Assembly: GCF_036639235.1 (NCBI RefSeq)
Contig: NZ_JAVWJB010000004.1
Coordinates: forward strand, 1-64,000
DNA: 64,000 nucleotides
Direction of reading: 5' to 3'
Source: Clostridium_AB sp036639235
Lineage (GTDB): Bacteria > Bacillota > Clostridia > Clostridiales > Caloramatoraceae
Positions 7,869 through 16,713 of this stretch are shown here, one piece after another. The translations under genes were made by a program, and so were the position numbers. The notes beneath the pieces are model-generated. The model had not been told where the DNA came from and searched no databases. It saw nothing but the letters and a program-made list of their open reading frames with translations. Positions within the stretch are counted from its first letter, which is position 1, and every line of letters begins with the position of its first letter.

Positions 7869-8385
7869 ATTTTACAAATCCAATACTGTTAAATGGGAAG
7901 AGGCGTACAACAGCATGACCTTTTATATTCTCTATAGGAATAGGTCCAATGTTTCTACTATCTTCACTTACAGCTCTATTATCTCCAAGTACAAATACAT
8001 AGCCCTTTTCAAGGGTAAGTTTCATATCGTTTTCAGTAAAGGTGTTAGGGTCTAAATAAGTTTCATTAAGATGCTCGCCATTAACATATACGCCGCCACC
8101 TTTAATTTCAACTGTATCACCAGGAAGTCCTATAACTCTTTTAATGTATATTCCATGTCCCTTACTACCTGGGTCAAATATAATTATATCTCCATGTTTA
8201 AAATCTTTTTTAATGAGACTTATCTTTTCAACTCCAAGCATGTCTTTGTTGTGTAGAGTTGGGTACATTGAATCACCAGATACCTTAATAATATCAAATA
8301 AAAAAGTCTTTAGGATAAATGTTAATGCAACAGCTACAATTATACATATTATCCATTCCATTGTTGATGATAGTACCTTTTTCAT
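7867..8385 (-). CDS. lepB: Type I signal peptidase
   Basis: A 172-residue SipS-type signal peptidase that cleaves signal peptides of exported proteins on the outer face of the membrane. One N-terminal membrane helix is seen (about 9-30). Catalytic Ser39 is in SGDSMYPT and the general-base Lys82 is in YIKRVIGLPGD. The C-terminal box LGDNRAVSEDSR is complete. The start is the second ATG (8383-8385), because the first (8389-8391) touches the GGAGGG. It is a single gene, convergent with phoU. Confidence 0.95.
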   Translation of the reverse strand: MKKVLSSTMEWIICIIVAVALTFILKTFLFDIIKVSGDSMYPTLHNKDMLGVEKISLIKKDFKHGDIIIFDPGSKGHGIYIKRVIGLPGDTVEIKGGGVYVNGEHLNETYLDPNTFTENDMKLTLEKGYVFVLGDNRAVSEDSRNIGPIPIENIKGHAVVRLFPFNSIGFVK

Positions 8386-8556
8386 TATCATCCCTCCTAT
8401 ACCTATTAATTATATACCTAAAATGGTAAAAAAATATAGGGAAATAGAGAAGTTGAAAAAAATTAATAAAAAGTTTTTTATTAAGAAAATTAATATATTA
8501 GTAATAATACGAATGTTTTTTTAAAATATGTAAAAACTACTATCGAGGTGGTCTAA

Positions 8557-8769
8557 ATGTCAAGGTATACATTAAGAGTCAATGATAATATTAACTGTAA
8601 AGACGAGATTCTTGAAGCCACAGGTATTCTTTCAAAGGGAGATTACTTAGCTATATACACGGCAAATGACATTACAAAACAAAGTATACTAGGGATACTT
8701 GATAATAATAAAATAGGATATGACCATGTATCCTCAGATGGAAGTGAATACATACTTGCTAAGAAGTAG
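8557..8769 (+). CDS. Small TusA-like protein with a degenerate active site
   Basis: A 70-residue protein. Its length and pattern (an N-terminal strand, NCKDEILEATGIL helix, GDYLAIYT strand, helix, and EYILAKK end) resemble the TusA/SirA sulfur-carrier fold. The cysteine at residue 14 sits where TusA has its CPxP motif, but the prolines are replaced (CKDE). A GAGGTGG lies before the ATG. It is 96 bp upstream of clpC. The family assignment rests on pattern reading only; it could be an unrelated small alpha/beta protein. Confidence 0.5.
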   Translation: MSRYTLRVNDNINCKDEILEATGILSKGDYLAIYTANDITKQSILGILDNNKIGYDHVSSDGSEYILAKK

Positions 8770-8865
8770 AAATTTATTTTTAGGTGTTATATTTTACTCC
8801 CTATTTTGGCAATAATAAAAATAATATTAAGGCAAATAGCCTAGACTTGATTGGAGGAAAGCGAT

Positions 8866-11382
8866 TTGTTTGGTGGATTTACTGAGAGAAGTCAGAAGGT
8901 AGTTTTAGCATCAGCAGAGGCAGCTAAGCAGCTTGGTCATAGCTATGTTGGAACTGAACATCTTTTAATTGGTATGATGGAAGAGGGTGCTAATGCATCT
9001 GATATTTTGGGAAGTTTTGGAGTTACTATACCAGAACTTAAAAATATAATTATTACGATTGAAGGCAAGGGAATAATGGGGTTTGAACCGAAGAACTTAC
9101 CATTAACTCCCCGCAATAAGAGGATAATTGAGGTTTCAAGGGCTATAGCTAGAGCCTTATCCCATAATTTTGTAGCTCCAGAACATATATTACTTGCTAT
9201 TTTAGAAGACGGTGAATGCTTAGCTTATAATGTTCTAAAAAGGTTATCTGTTGATATGAATGCACTTAAGGAGAAATTAATTGCATCATTTGGAAGTAGT
9301 AAGAGTGCTAATGTTAAGGGGGATAACAAACAGTCAAGTAATCCAAAGGAACTTGAGAAGTTTGCTCGTAACTTAACTAAGCTTGCTAAGGAAGGAAAGC
9401 TTGACCCTATTATAGGACGTGATAGTGAAACTGAAAGGGTTGTTGAGATTTTAAGTAGAAGAAGTAAGAACAACCCTTGCCTTATTGGAGAGCCAGGAGT
9501 TGGTAAAACAGCTATAGCAGAGGGGCTTGCACAAAGAATAACAGAGGGGAAGGTTCCAGAAATCCTAAAGGACAAGAAGGTTTACACCCTTGACATAACA
9601 GCTATGCTTGCAGGTGCTAAGTATAGGGGAGAGTTTGAAGAAAGACTTAAGTCCGTTATGAATGAAGTTAAGGATGCAGGTGATTTAATATTATTTGTTG
9701 ATGAGGTTCATACAATTGTAGGTGCAGGGGCATCAGAGGGTGCTATGGATGCATCTAATATATTAAAGCCAGCACTATCAAGGGGAGAAATTCAGCTTAT
9801 AGGTGCAACTACTATTGAAGAATATAGAAAGTATATCGAAAAGGATCCGGCACTTGAAAGAAGATTCCAACCAGTACTTGTAGGAGAACCTAGTAAGGAA
9901 GAGGCTCTTGAGATACTAAGAGGACTACGTGATAAATATGAAGCACACCATAGGCTTCATATTTCAGATGAGGCTCTTAAGGCTGCTGTTGAACTTTCAT
10001 CTAGGTATATTTCTGATAGATTCCTTCCAGATAAGGCTATAGACCTTATGGATGAAGCCTCAGCTAGGGTTAGAATTAAGAACCTTACTGCACCAGAGGA
10101 TGTTAAGGGGATTGAAGATGAGCTTGAGGCTATTCGAAAAGAGAAAGAAGAAGCTGTTGGAACTGAGAACTTTGAGAAGGCTGCAGAGCTTAAAACAAAA
10201 GAAAATGAGATCCTTGATAAGCTTTCAAAGGCTAAGAGTAATTGGAGTGACGAGAAGCTTTCAGATAACTTAACAGTAACTGAAGAAGATATTGCATTTG
10301 TAGTTTCAAGGTGGTCAGGAATACCTGTAAATAGATTATCAGATGATGAATCTCAAAGACTACTTAAGCTTGAAGAAATTCTACATGAGAGGGTAGTTGG
10401 TCAAGAAGAAGCAGTAGATGCACTAGCAAGGGCAGTTAGACGTGCAAGAGTTGGTCTTAAGGATCCTAAGCGTCCTATTGGTTCATTTATATTCCTTGGA
10501 CCTACTGGAGTTGGTAAAACAGAGCTTTCAAAAGCACTTGCAGAGGCTATGTTTGGTAGTGAAAGTGATATGATTAGAATAGATATGTCAGAGTATATGG
10601 AGAAACATGCAGTATCAAGATTAATTGGTTCTCCTCCAGGATATGTTGGATATGAAGAGGGTGGTCAGCTTACAGAGGCTGTTCGTCGTAATCCATATTC
10701 AGTTATTCTATTTGACGAAATTGAAAAAGCACATCCAGATGTATTTAATGTACTTCTTCAAATACTTGAAGATGGTAGGGTAACAAGTGGGCAAGGCAAA
10801 ACAATAGACTTTAAAAACACAATAGTTATTTTAACATCTAATTTAGGAGCCCACACAATAGATAAGATGTCTATGGGATTTGATACAGGTGATGAGTCAC
10901 GTGAAATCGCTGAACACGAAAAAATGAAGGAAAGAATACTAGAAGACCTTAAACGTCACTTTAGGCCAGAATTCCTTAATAGAATTGACGATATAGTTAT
11001 ATTCCATAAGCTAACTGAAAAAGATATTGAGAAGATAGTTAGTCTTATGCTTGACGCTGTATGCAAAAGGTTATCATCTAACGAAATTAATCTTGATTAT
11101 ACACAGGATATTATATCTCACCTAGCTAAGGTTGGTTATGATAAGTCATATGGGGCAAGACCTCTTAGACGAGCAATTACTAAAACAGTTGAAGATAAAC
11201 TTTCAGAGGAGATGCTAAAGGGCAAAGTTAAAAAGGGTGATAGCATAATTATGGACTATAAGGATGACAATGTTGTATTTATCTCTAAGGGAGAATATAC
11301 CCCATCATCACCTGATGAGAATATTGAACTTGAAGATAAGCAATCTAATAATGATAATGCTAATGAAGATCATATAGATTAA
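8866..11382 (+). CDS. clpC: ATP-dependent Clp protease ATPase subunit ClpC
   Basis: A Hsp100 unfoldase that feeds ClpP and is important for protein quality control. Order: N-domain (first 145 residues), AAA-1 with Walker A GEPGVGKT and Walker B ILFVDEVHT, a UVR middle region (NFEKAAELKTKENEI), then AAA-2 with GPTGVGKTELSKAL and VILFDEIEKAHPDVFN. The start is a TTG at 8866, 8 nt after GGAGG (8853-8857), giving MFGGFTER as in the family. A TTG at 8851 would place the ribosome binding site inside the gene. About 838 residues. The usual ctsR-mcsA-mcsB genes are not upstream, and no CtsR heptad repeat (GGTCAAA) was seen. Confidence 0.95.
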   Translation: MFGGFTERSQKVVLASAEAAKQLGHSYVGTEHLLIGMMEEGANASDILGSFGVTIPELKNIIITIEGKGIMGFEPKNLPLTPRNKRIIEVSRAIARALSHNFVAPEHILLAILEDGECLAYNVLKRLSVDMNALKEKLIASFGSSKSANVKGDNKQSSNPKELEKFARNLTKLAKEGKLDPIIGRDSETERVVEILSRRSKNNPCLIGEPGVGKTAIAEGLAQRITEGKVPEILKDKKVYTLDITAMLAGAKYRGEFEERLKSVMNEVKDAGDLILFVDEVHTIVGAGASEGAMDASNILKPALSRGEIQLIGATTIEEYRKYIEKDPALERRFQPVLVGEPSKEEALEILRGLRDKYEAHHRLHISDEALKAAVELSSRYISDRFLPDKAIDLMDEASARVRIKNLTAPEDVKGIEDELEAIRKEKEEAVGTENFEKAAELKTKENEILDKLSKAKSNWSDEKLSDNLTVTEEDIAFVVSRWSGIPVNRLSDDESQRLLKLEEILHERVVGQEEAVDALARAVRRARVGLKDPKRPIGSFIFLGPTGVGKTELSKALAEAMFGSESDMIRIDMSEYMEKHAVSRLIGSPPGYVGYEEGGQLTEAVRRNPYSVILFDEIEKAHPDVFNVLLQILEDGRVTSGQGKTIDFKNTIVILTSNLGAHTIDKMSMGFDTGDESREIAEHEKMKERILEDLKRHFRPEFLNRIDDIVIFHKLTEKDIEKIVSLMLDAVCKRLSSNEINLDYTQDIISHLAKVGYDKSYGARPLRRAITKTVEDKLSEEMLKGKVKKGDSIIMDYKDDNVVFISKGEYTPSSPDENIELEDKQSNNDNANEDHID

Positions 11383-11407
11383 CTTAAATTATATAGTTAT
11401 ACTTTCT

Positions 11408-11442
11408 AAAATGGTAGGACCAAATGGTTCTACCATTTTACT
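11408..11442 (+). terminator. Terminator after clpC
   Basis: A 14-bp stem with one G-T pair (11408-11421 with 11426-11439) and a 4-nt loop. The T tract is interrupted (TTTTACTTT), so the strength is moderate. Confidence 0.7.
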
Positions 11443-11506
11443 TTAACTAATCCCTAATTTAGGATATAGTGTTTATAAGTTAAATATTTAAAAAGGGCGG
11501 GATTAT

Positions 11507-12892
11507 ATGGCAAAGTCCAAAATAAGTTTTATTTGTAAAGAGTGTAGCTATGAAACGCCTAAGTGGATGGGGAAATGCCCAGGGTGCGATCAGTGGAATA
11601 CATTTGAAGAGGTAAGTCAGCAGCCTAAGTCTGCTATAATGAATCAAACTAAACGTGTTGAAAAAGTTGTTGCAATTAAAAAGCTTAATGAGGTAGCTTC
11701 TTGTAATAGCGATAGAATAGTAACTGGTATTAGCGAGTTTAATAGGGTAATGGGATCAGGTATTGTTCGTGACTCTATTACTATAATTACAGCAAAGCCT
11801 GGTGCAGGTAAGTCAACACTACTTTTACAAGTAGCAAGTGATTTAGCATCACAGGGAAAGAAAATACTCTATGCATCAGGAGAAGAAAGTGATAGCCAAA
11901 TTAAAAACAGGGCAAGTAGAATACTAAAGTCTATTAGTGAAAATATTTACGTAGTATCAACAACTAGTATGAATGATGTATTAGGTGCAGTAGCTTCAGT
12001 TGACCCTGACCTTATTATAGTAGATAGTATTCAAACATTTACATTAGAAGAGTTTTTACCTTCTAGAGCCGGTTCCCCAACTCAAACAATGGAGTGTGCA
12101 AGTGAACTACTAAAGCTTGCTAAAAATAAGGTAAGGCCTAGGGCAGTATTTTTAGTTGGACAGATGAATAAGAATGAAGAGATAGCAGGACTTAGATCAC
12201 TTGAACATTTAGTTGATACTGTACTTGTTATTGAAGGGGATAGTGATGAGGAACTTCGTAGTCTTGTTGCTACTAAAAATAGATTTGGAAGTACAGGTGA
12301 AATGGGATTTTTCTCAATGACAGAAGAGGGAATGATATCTATAGATAATCCATCAGAGTATTTTATGACTAGACGTGAAGAAGGAAATGAGCCTATTGGA
12401 ACTGCACTTACAGTTGTACGTGAAGGTTCAAGGCCAATAATTCTTGAAATAGAGTCACTTGTTTCTACTTCATTTATGCCATATCCATCAAGAATATGTG
12501 AAACTATAGGTAGAGATCAGCTTAATACTTTAATATCAATTCTTGAACAGCGTGGGTATATGAATATGGCTAATAAAAATGCTGTACTTAAAACAACAGG
12601 TGGACTTAGAATACGAGAAACAGCTATTAACCTTTGTACTATTATGAGCATAGCATCCTCATTTAAGGAAAAACCAATAGATTCTAGCACTGTTTTCATA
12701 TCAGATGTAGGATTAACAGGTGAACTTAAAAAGGTTCCATCTATTGAGGCAAGACTTCGTGAAGTTGATAGAATGGGATTTAAAAGAGCATATATAGCTA
12801 AGGGTGCTATTGTAAGGAAGTTAGAGTTTAAATCTCTTAAGGTAAAGGAGTGTAGAACCTTAATGGATGTTATTAATGACGTATTTAATTAA
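11507..12892 (+). CDS. radA: DNA repair protein RadA
   Basis: A 461-residue RecA-like protein that helps process recombination intermediates. The N-terminal zinc finger uses Cys10, Cys13, Cys24 and Cys27. Walker A reads KPGAGKST, slightly different from the usual PGIGKST. The RadA-specific KNRFG motif follows in LVATKNRFGSTGEMGFF, and the last 150 residues are a Lon-like domain. An AGGGCGGG lies before the ATG. In many Firmicutes clpC, radA and disA are consecutive, as here. Confidence 0.95.
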   Translation: MAKSKISFICKECSYETPKWMGKCPGCDQWNTFEEVSQQPKSAIMNQTKRVEKVVAIKKLNEVASCNSDRIVTGISEFNRVMGSGIVRDSITIITAKPGAGKSTLLLQVASDLASQGKKILYASGEESDSQIKNRASRILKSISENIYVVSTTSMNDVLGAVASVDPDLIIVDSIQTFTLEEFLPSRAGSPTQTMECASELLKLAKNKVRPRAVFLVGQMNKNEEIAGLRSLEHLVDTVLVIEGDSDEELRSLVATKNRFGSTGEMGFFSMTEEGMISIDNPSEYFMTRREEGNEPIGTALTVVREGSRPIILEIESLVSTSFMPYPSRICETIGRDQLNTLISILEQRGYMNMANKNAVLKTTGGLRIRETAINLCTIMSIASSFKEKPIDSSTVFISDVGLTGELKKVPSIEARLREVDRMGFKRAYIAKGAIVRKLEFKSLKVKECRTLMDVINDVFN

Positions 12893-12942
12893 TGTATAAT
12901 TTGGGATTTTTTAAAATATAATAATAATAAATATTAATAATA

Positions 12943-12990
12943 ATGTATAGATGTAGCAGGCAAGAAGTCTGCTACTCCTTGTTTATACAT
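12943..12990 (+). promoter_or_regulatory. Two-part hairpin between radA and disA
   Basis: The outer arms ATGTATA (12943-12949) and TATACAT (12984-12990) enclose an inner perfect 7-bp stem GTAGCAG/CTGCTAC (12953-12959 with 12969-12975). No T run follows, so this is not a normal terminator. The rest of the 289-bp interval is AT-rich, with no gene seen. Confidence 0.4.
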
Positions 12991-13181
12991 AGCTTTATAA
13001 AAAACTATTGAAAAATATTCATATTATATGTATGATTTTTAAGGACTAATAAATAATATTATTCTATACAGTTAATAATAAGGTTAACGATAAAGTAATA
13101 GGAATATATTATGTTATATTTTGAAATGTAATTAAATATTTAAATTGTCTATAACTATATTACAGTTTAGGGGGAGAAGAA

Positions 13182-14246
13182 TTGAAGGATTATAGAGAAC
13201 AAAACCTTTTAGATCTTCTATGTATAATGGCCCCTGGTACATCTTTAAGGGATGGTCTTGAGAATGTCCTTAAGGCAAAAACAGGAGGGCTTATTGTTAT
13301 TAGTGATGAAGAGGATATGATGAAAATAACAGATGGAGGATTCTATATTAATAGTGAATACTCACCTGCATATCTTTATGAATTAGCTAAAATGGATGGA
13401 GCTATTATTATTAGCTCAGACAGAAAAAGAATACTTTACGCTAATGCACAGCTTTTACCTGATGCTAGTATTACTACTAGGGAAACAGGAACAAGACATA
13501 GGACAGCTGAAAGGGTTAGTAGACAAACGGGAGCTATTGTTATTGCAATATCTCAAAGAAGAAATCTTATTACTGTTTATAAGGGAAGCTTAAAGTATAT
13601 ATTAAAGGATACGAATACGGTTCTTAACAAAGCCAATCAGGCAGTACAAACACTTGAAAGATACAAGGTTGTTCTTGATGAGGCTATAGCTAATTTATCA
13701 GCTCTTGAAATTGAGGACTTAGTAACTGTATATGATGTTACTAATGCAGTACAAAGATATGAGCTTGTTATGAGAATTGTATATGAAATAGAAAGATTTA
13801 TTTGTGAACTTGGAGATGAGGGAAGACTTGTTTCTATGCAGCTTGATGATTTAATAGGTAATATTGAGGAAGAGGGAGAACTTCTTATTAAGGATTATAT
13901 TGAAGACTCTAAGGAGTTTGAGGATGTTATTAAGAATATTAAGTCTCTTTCAGCTGAAGATATTGTTGAAGTTAATACTATATGTAAGGTACTTGGATAC
14001 TCACCTGATACTATGGTTGAAACTATGATTTCATCAAGAGGATATAGACTTCTTAATAGAATACCAAGGATGCCTCAAAGTGTTATTGAGAATCTTATTT
14101 CAGAGTTTGTACATCTGAAGAAGATTATGAGGGCTAGTATAGAACAGCTTGATGATGTTGAGGGTATAGGAGAAGCTAGAGCTCGTGCTATAAGAGATGG
14201 TCTTCGTAAGATTCAAGAACAGGTTATTTTAGATAGAAATATATAA
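13182..14246 (+). CDS. disA: Diadenylate cyclase DisA
   Basis: A 354-residue protein that makes c-di-AMP from two ATP and scans DNA for damage. The N-terminal DAC domain has the catalytic DGA (72-74) and RHR (105-107) motifs. A helical linker follows, then a C-terminal HhH DNA-binding domain (DDVEGIGEARARAIRDGL). TTG start at 13182, after GGGGAGA. Both catalytic motifs are intact. Its position after radA is the usual one; RadA is known to restrain DisA in B. subtilis. Confidence 0.96.
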   Translation: MKDYREQNLLDLLCIMAPGTSLRDGLENVLKAKTGGLIVISDEEDMMKITDGGFYINSEYSPAYLYELAKMDGAIIISSDRKRILYANAQLLPDASITTRETGTRHRTAERVSRQTGAIVIAISQRRNLITVYKGSLKYILKDTNTVLNKANQAVQTLERYKVVLDEAIANLSALEIEDLVTVYDVTNAVQRYELVMRIVYEIERFICELGDEGRLVSMQLDDLIGNIEEEGELLIKDYIEDSKEFEDVIKNIKSLSAEDIVEVNTICKVLGYSPDTMVETMISSRGYRLLNRIPRMPQSVIENLISEFVHLKKIMRASIEQLDDVEGIGEARARAIRDGLRKIQEQVILDRNI

Positions 14247-14249
14247 AAT

Positions 14250-14279
14250 AAAATGGCTAGGTATAACCTAGCCATTTTT
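14250..14279 (+). terminator. Terminator after disA
   Basis: A 13-bp perfect stem (14250-14262 with 14266-14278), a 3-nt loop and a T run. The A-rich left flank could also stop the convergent MazG-like gene. Confidence 0.85.
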
Positions 14280-14318
14280 GTATGAAATTTTATTTGTAAA
14301 TATTGAGTGGGAATTAAT

Positions 14319-14711
14319 TTATAACATATTGTATCTTCCTAGTGTATTAACCTTATCAAGTTCCTTTTGAAGAGCATCGTTAAGGTCTATATCAAGTGCA
14401 TTACATAGTGAGGCTATATAAAATAAGTGGTTACCAATCTCATCTTGAAGAACTTCAAGACAATGATCGCATACATCTCCATCAACATGACTTTTCATTA
14501 TCTTACCAGCATCCTCAAGGGATGTTTCAAATGGTATAGACTGCTTTTGTGCAGTAAGTTCTATACATCCACATACTGTTACCGATTTAGCAACAGCTCT
14601 ATTTATTCTAGATGACGACTCTGTAAGCTTAGTCATTACATCTATAATACTCTTGTTTCTTATTTGGGTATCATTTACTATTTGTTGAAAAGCAAGTAAA
14701 GACATATCCAT
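14319..14711 (-). CDS. MazG-like protein of unknown function
   Basis: A 130-residue helical protein. The C-terminal half (VLQDEIGNHLFYIASLCNAL) resembles the MazG nucleotide pyrophosphohydrolase helix pair. Only part of the usual acidic EExxD pattern is visible, so activity is doubtful. A CGC near residue 47 and a CDHC near residue 81 could bind a metal. The start is supported by GGGGTGG 7 nt upstream. Similar proteins occur near disA in other clostridia, as I recall. Placed alone on the minus strand, convergent with disA. Confidence 0.5.
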   Translation of the reverse strand: MDMSLLAFQQIVNDTQIRNKSIIDVMTKLTESSSRINRAVAKSVTVCGCIELTAQKQSIPFETSLEDAGKIMKSHVDGDVCDHCLEVLQDEIGNHLFYIASLCNALDIDLNDALQKELDKVNTLGRYNML

Positions 14712-14824
14712 TAATTATTCCACCCCTTTTATTAGTTATATATCTAAGGAAAATTAATTCCAAAACTTCCAATTAATTAATATTATAGAATTTGTTCGAA
14801 GTAAATGTCAAACAAAATCACTCG

Positions 14825-14856
14825 CCAAAATTATATTATTATGTAAACAATTTTGG
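14825..14856. repeat. Perfect 8-bp inverted repeat upstream of carD
   Basis: CCAAAATT (14825-14832) and AATTTTGG (14849-14856) are separated by 16 bp, directly before a TTGAAA. It could be an operator for carD or for the divergent MazG-like gene. Confidence 0.4.
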
Positions 14857-14936
14857 TTGAAATTTATATAATAATAGCATAATAGAATTGCTTTAGTAGA
14901 ATTATGTCTATTTTTATGTTATTAGGGAGTGATACT

Positions 14937-15422
14937 ATGTTATATATAGGAGATAAGGTATTTTATCCAAACTTTGGGGCAGGGGTTGTTGTTAATATAG
15001 AAGAGAAAGAAGTATATGGAAATGTAAATAGATACTATGTTATTAAACTTTTAAATGACATTGTAACAATGGTACCAATTAATAATAAGGAAGCTAAGGG
15101 AATAAGAAAATGTGTTGGGTATGAAGAATGTCGAGATGCTATAAAAATATTTAGCTCAAGACCAAGAGAAATAAAGGGAAAATGGCTAGATAGGTATAAA
15201 TTATATACTAAGACTATTAAGCAAGGAGATTTTATAGATCTTTGTATAGTTTTAAATGATATGATAGGGCTTAAAAATAAAAAGAATATATCAAAGTCTG
15301 AAGAAAAGTTTTTTAATGATATTCTAGATATGGTTTCAGAGGAGGTTTCTCTTGTACTAGGACTTGAGATAGAAAATGTACGTGAAATCTTAGCATCAGG
15401 AGGAAAATTAATAATAAACTAA
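14937..15422 (+). CDS. carD: CarD/CdnL-family RNA polymerase-binding regulator
   Basis: A protein of about 161 residues. The N-terminal RNA-polymerase interaction domain is typical (GDKVFYPNFGAGVVVNIEEK), followed by a helical DNA-binding region. CarD stabilises open promoter complexes, especially at rRNA promoters. The start is the ATG at 14937, preceded by AGGGAGTGA; an upstream in-frame ATG at 14904 has no ribosome binding site. In many Firmicutes this gene precedes the PIN-TRAM and ispD genes, as here. Confidence 0.92.
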   Translation: MLYIGDKVFYPNFGAGVVVNIEEKEVYGNVNRYYVIKLLNDIVTMVPINNKEAKGIRKCVGYEECRDAIKIFSSRPREIKGKWLDRYKLYTKTIKQGDFIDLCIVLNDMIGLKNKKNISKSEEKFFNDILDMVSEEVSLVLGLEIENVREILASGGKLIIN

Positions 15423-15445
15423 TAATATTTATCAATTTGTAATAT

Positions 15446-15501
15446 AATTTCATATAAATGAAATTGCAATTTTAACTTTAGTGATGTATATTAAAGTTAA
15501 A
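15446..15501 (+). promoter_or_regulatory. Two consecutive inverted repeats between carD and the PIN-TRAM gene
   Basis: AATTTCAT/ATGAAATT (15446-15453 with 15458-15465, 4-nt loop) is followed by TTTT and may end carD weakly. A second perfect 10-bp pair, TTTAACTTTA/TAAAGTTAAA (15471-15480 with 15492-15501), lacks a T run and could be an operator. Confidence 0.4.
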
Positions 15502-15548
15502 TTTAGTACAAGATTATACTAAAGCGGGTCTTAAAAGGAGGTGTATAA

Positions 15549-16664
15549 ATGCTAAATAGATTTTTTAGGACCTTAATTACATTAGGAGGTATACTAATTG
15601 GTATACTTGCAGCATATGGGCTTAAGGATTTAGACTTAATAAACAATCTTATTAGTATTAAAGGGAATACAACTAATTCTATTATATTTATTACAGTAAT
15701 ATCAGTGTTTTTCGGAATCATATTTTATTTACTATCAACAAGTATTATTAATTTATTTGTAAAACTAATAACATCACTTGAAGGAGCGATACAAAAGCTT
15801 CCAACAGGGGATATAATACTTGGATTAATAGGACTTATAATTGGGCTTGTTCTTGCAAACCTTATAGTGTCAGCTTTCACTGACTTCTTTAAATCAAATC
15901 CTATTCTTTCTATTATAGGAACCATAGTTTCAGTTATGGTGAATATAGTTTGTGGAATCTTAGGAATTAAGATTGCAATTAAGAAAAAAGGTGAAATAGC
16001 TAAATCAGCTAATATATTTAAGAAGTTTCAGAAGGAAAAAAAGCCAAAGGATACAAAGCAGCATCCTATTGGTGCAACACCTAAGGTACTTGATACAAGT
16101 GTTATTATAGACGGTAGAATATTTGATATTCTTAAAACAGGATTTGTAGAGGGAACTATTATAGTTCCAACATTTGTTTTAGAAGAACTTCGTCATATAG
16201 CAGATTCTTCAGATTCTCTAAAGAGAACAAGGGGAAGAAGGGGACTTGACCTTCTTAACCAAATGCAAAAGGAACTACCTATTAACATTGAAATTTCAGA
16301 GAAGGATTTTCCAGGAGTTCCTGAGGTTGATATGAAGCTTCTTAAGCTTGCAGAGGTTGAAGCAGGTAAGGTTATTACCAACGACTTTAACCTTAATAAG
16401 GTAGCAGAGTTTCAAGGTGTTCCAGTACTTAATATAAACGAACTATCTAATGCTATAAAGCCAGTGGTAATTCCTGGCGAAAGCATGCACTTAAGTATCG
16501 TTAAGGATGGTAAAGAGAATGGACAAGGAGTTGCTTACCTTGATGATGGAACAATGATTGTTGTTGAAGGTGGTAAGAAGCACGTTGGCGAAGATGTTGA
16601 CGTTGCAGTAACCAGTGTACTTCAAACAGCAGCTGGAAGAATGATATTTGGTAAAATAAAATAG
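15549..16664 (+). CDS. Membrane PIN-TRAM domain protein (YacL-like)
   Basis: 371 residues. Four N-terminal membrane helices (about 7-24, 46-63, 90-108, 119-143) are followed by a lysine-rich linker and a PIN nuclease domain starting at VLDTSVIIDGR, with acidic residues Asp182 and Asp188. A TRAM RNA-binding domain ends the protein. PIN domains usually cleave RNA; the substrate of this family is not established. It has a strong AAAAGGAGGTG RBS and ends at a terminator just before ispD. Confidence 0.9.
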   Translation: MLNRFFRTLITLGGILIGILAAYGLKDLDLINNLISIKGNTTNSIIFITVISVFFGIIFYLLSTSIINLFVKLITSLEGAIQKLPTGDIILGLIGLIIGLVLANLIVSAFTDFFKSNPILSIIGTIVSVMVNIVCGILGIKIAIKKKGEIAKSANIFKKFQKEKKPKDTKQHPIGATPKVLDTSVIIDGRIFDILKTGFVEGTIIVPTFVLEELRHIADSSDSLKRTRGRRGLDLLNQMQKELPINIEISEKDFPGVPEVDMKLLKLAEVEAGKVITNDFNLNKVAEFQGVPVLNINELSNAIKPVVIPGESMHLSIVKDGKENGQGVAYLDDGTMIVVEGGKKHVGEDVDVAVTSVLQTAAGRMIFGKIK

Positions 16665-16671
16665 ACTTTAT

Positions 16672-16698
16672 AAGCTATGCATAACTGCATAGCTTTTT
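16672..16698 (+). terminator. Terminator directly before ispD
   Basis: A 9-bp stem (16672-16680 with 16687-16695), a 6-nt loop and five Ts. The ispD ATG is only 16 bp after the T run, leaving no room for a promoter in between, so ispD may depend on read-through. Confidence 0.75.
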
Positions 16699-16713
16699 AA
16701 GTATGGAGGATAT

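Noticed and set aside
8851..8865. Five-codon longer clpC starting at the TTG at 8851
   Set aside because: It would put GGAGG inside the coding sequence. The TTG at 8866 has proper spacing and gives the family N-terminus.
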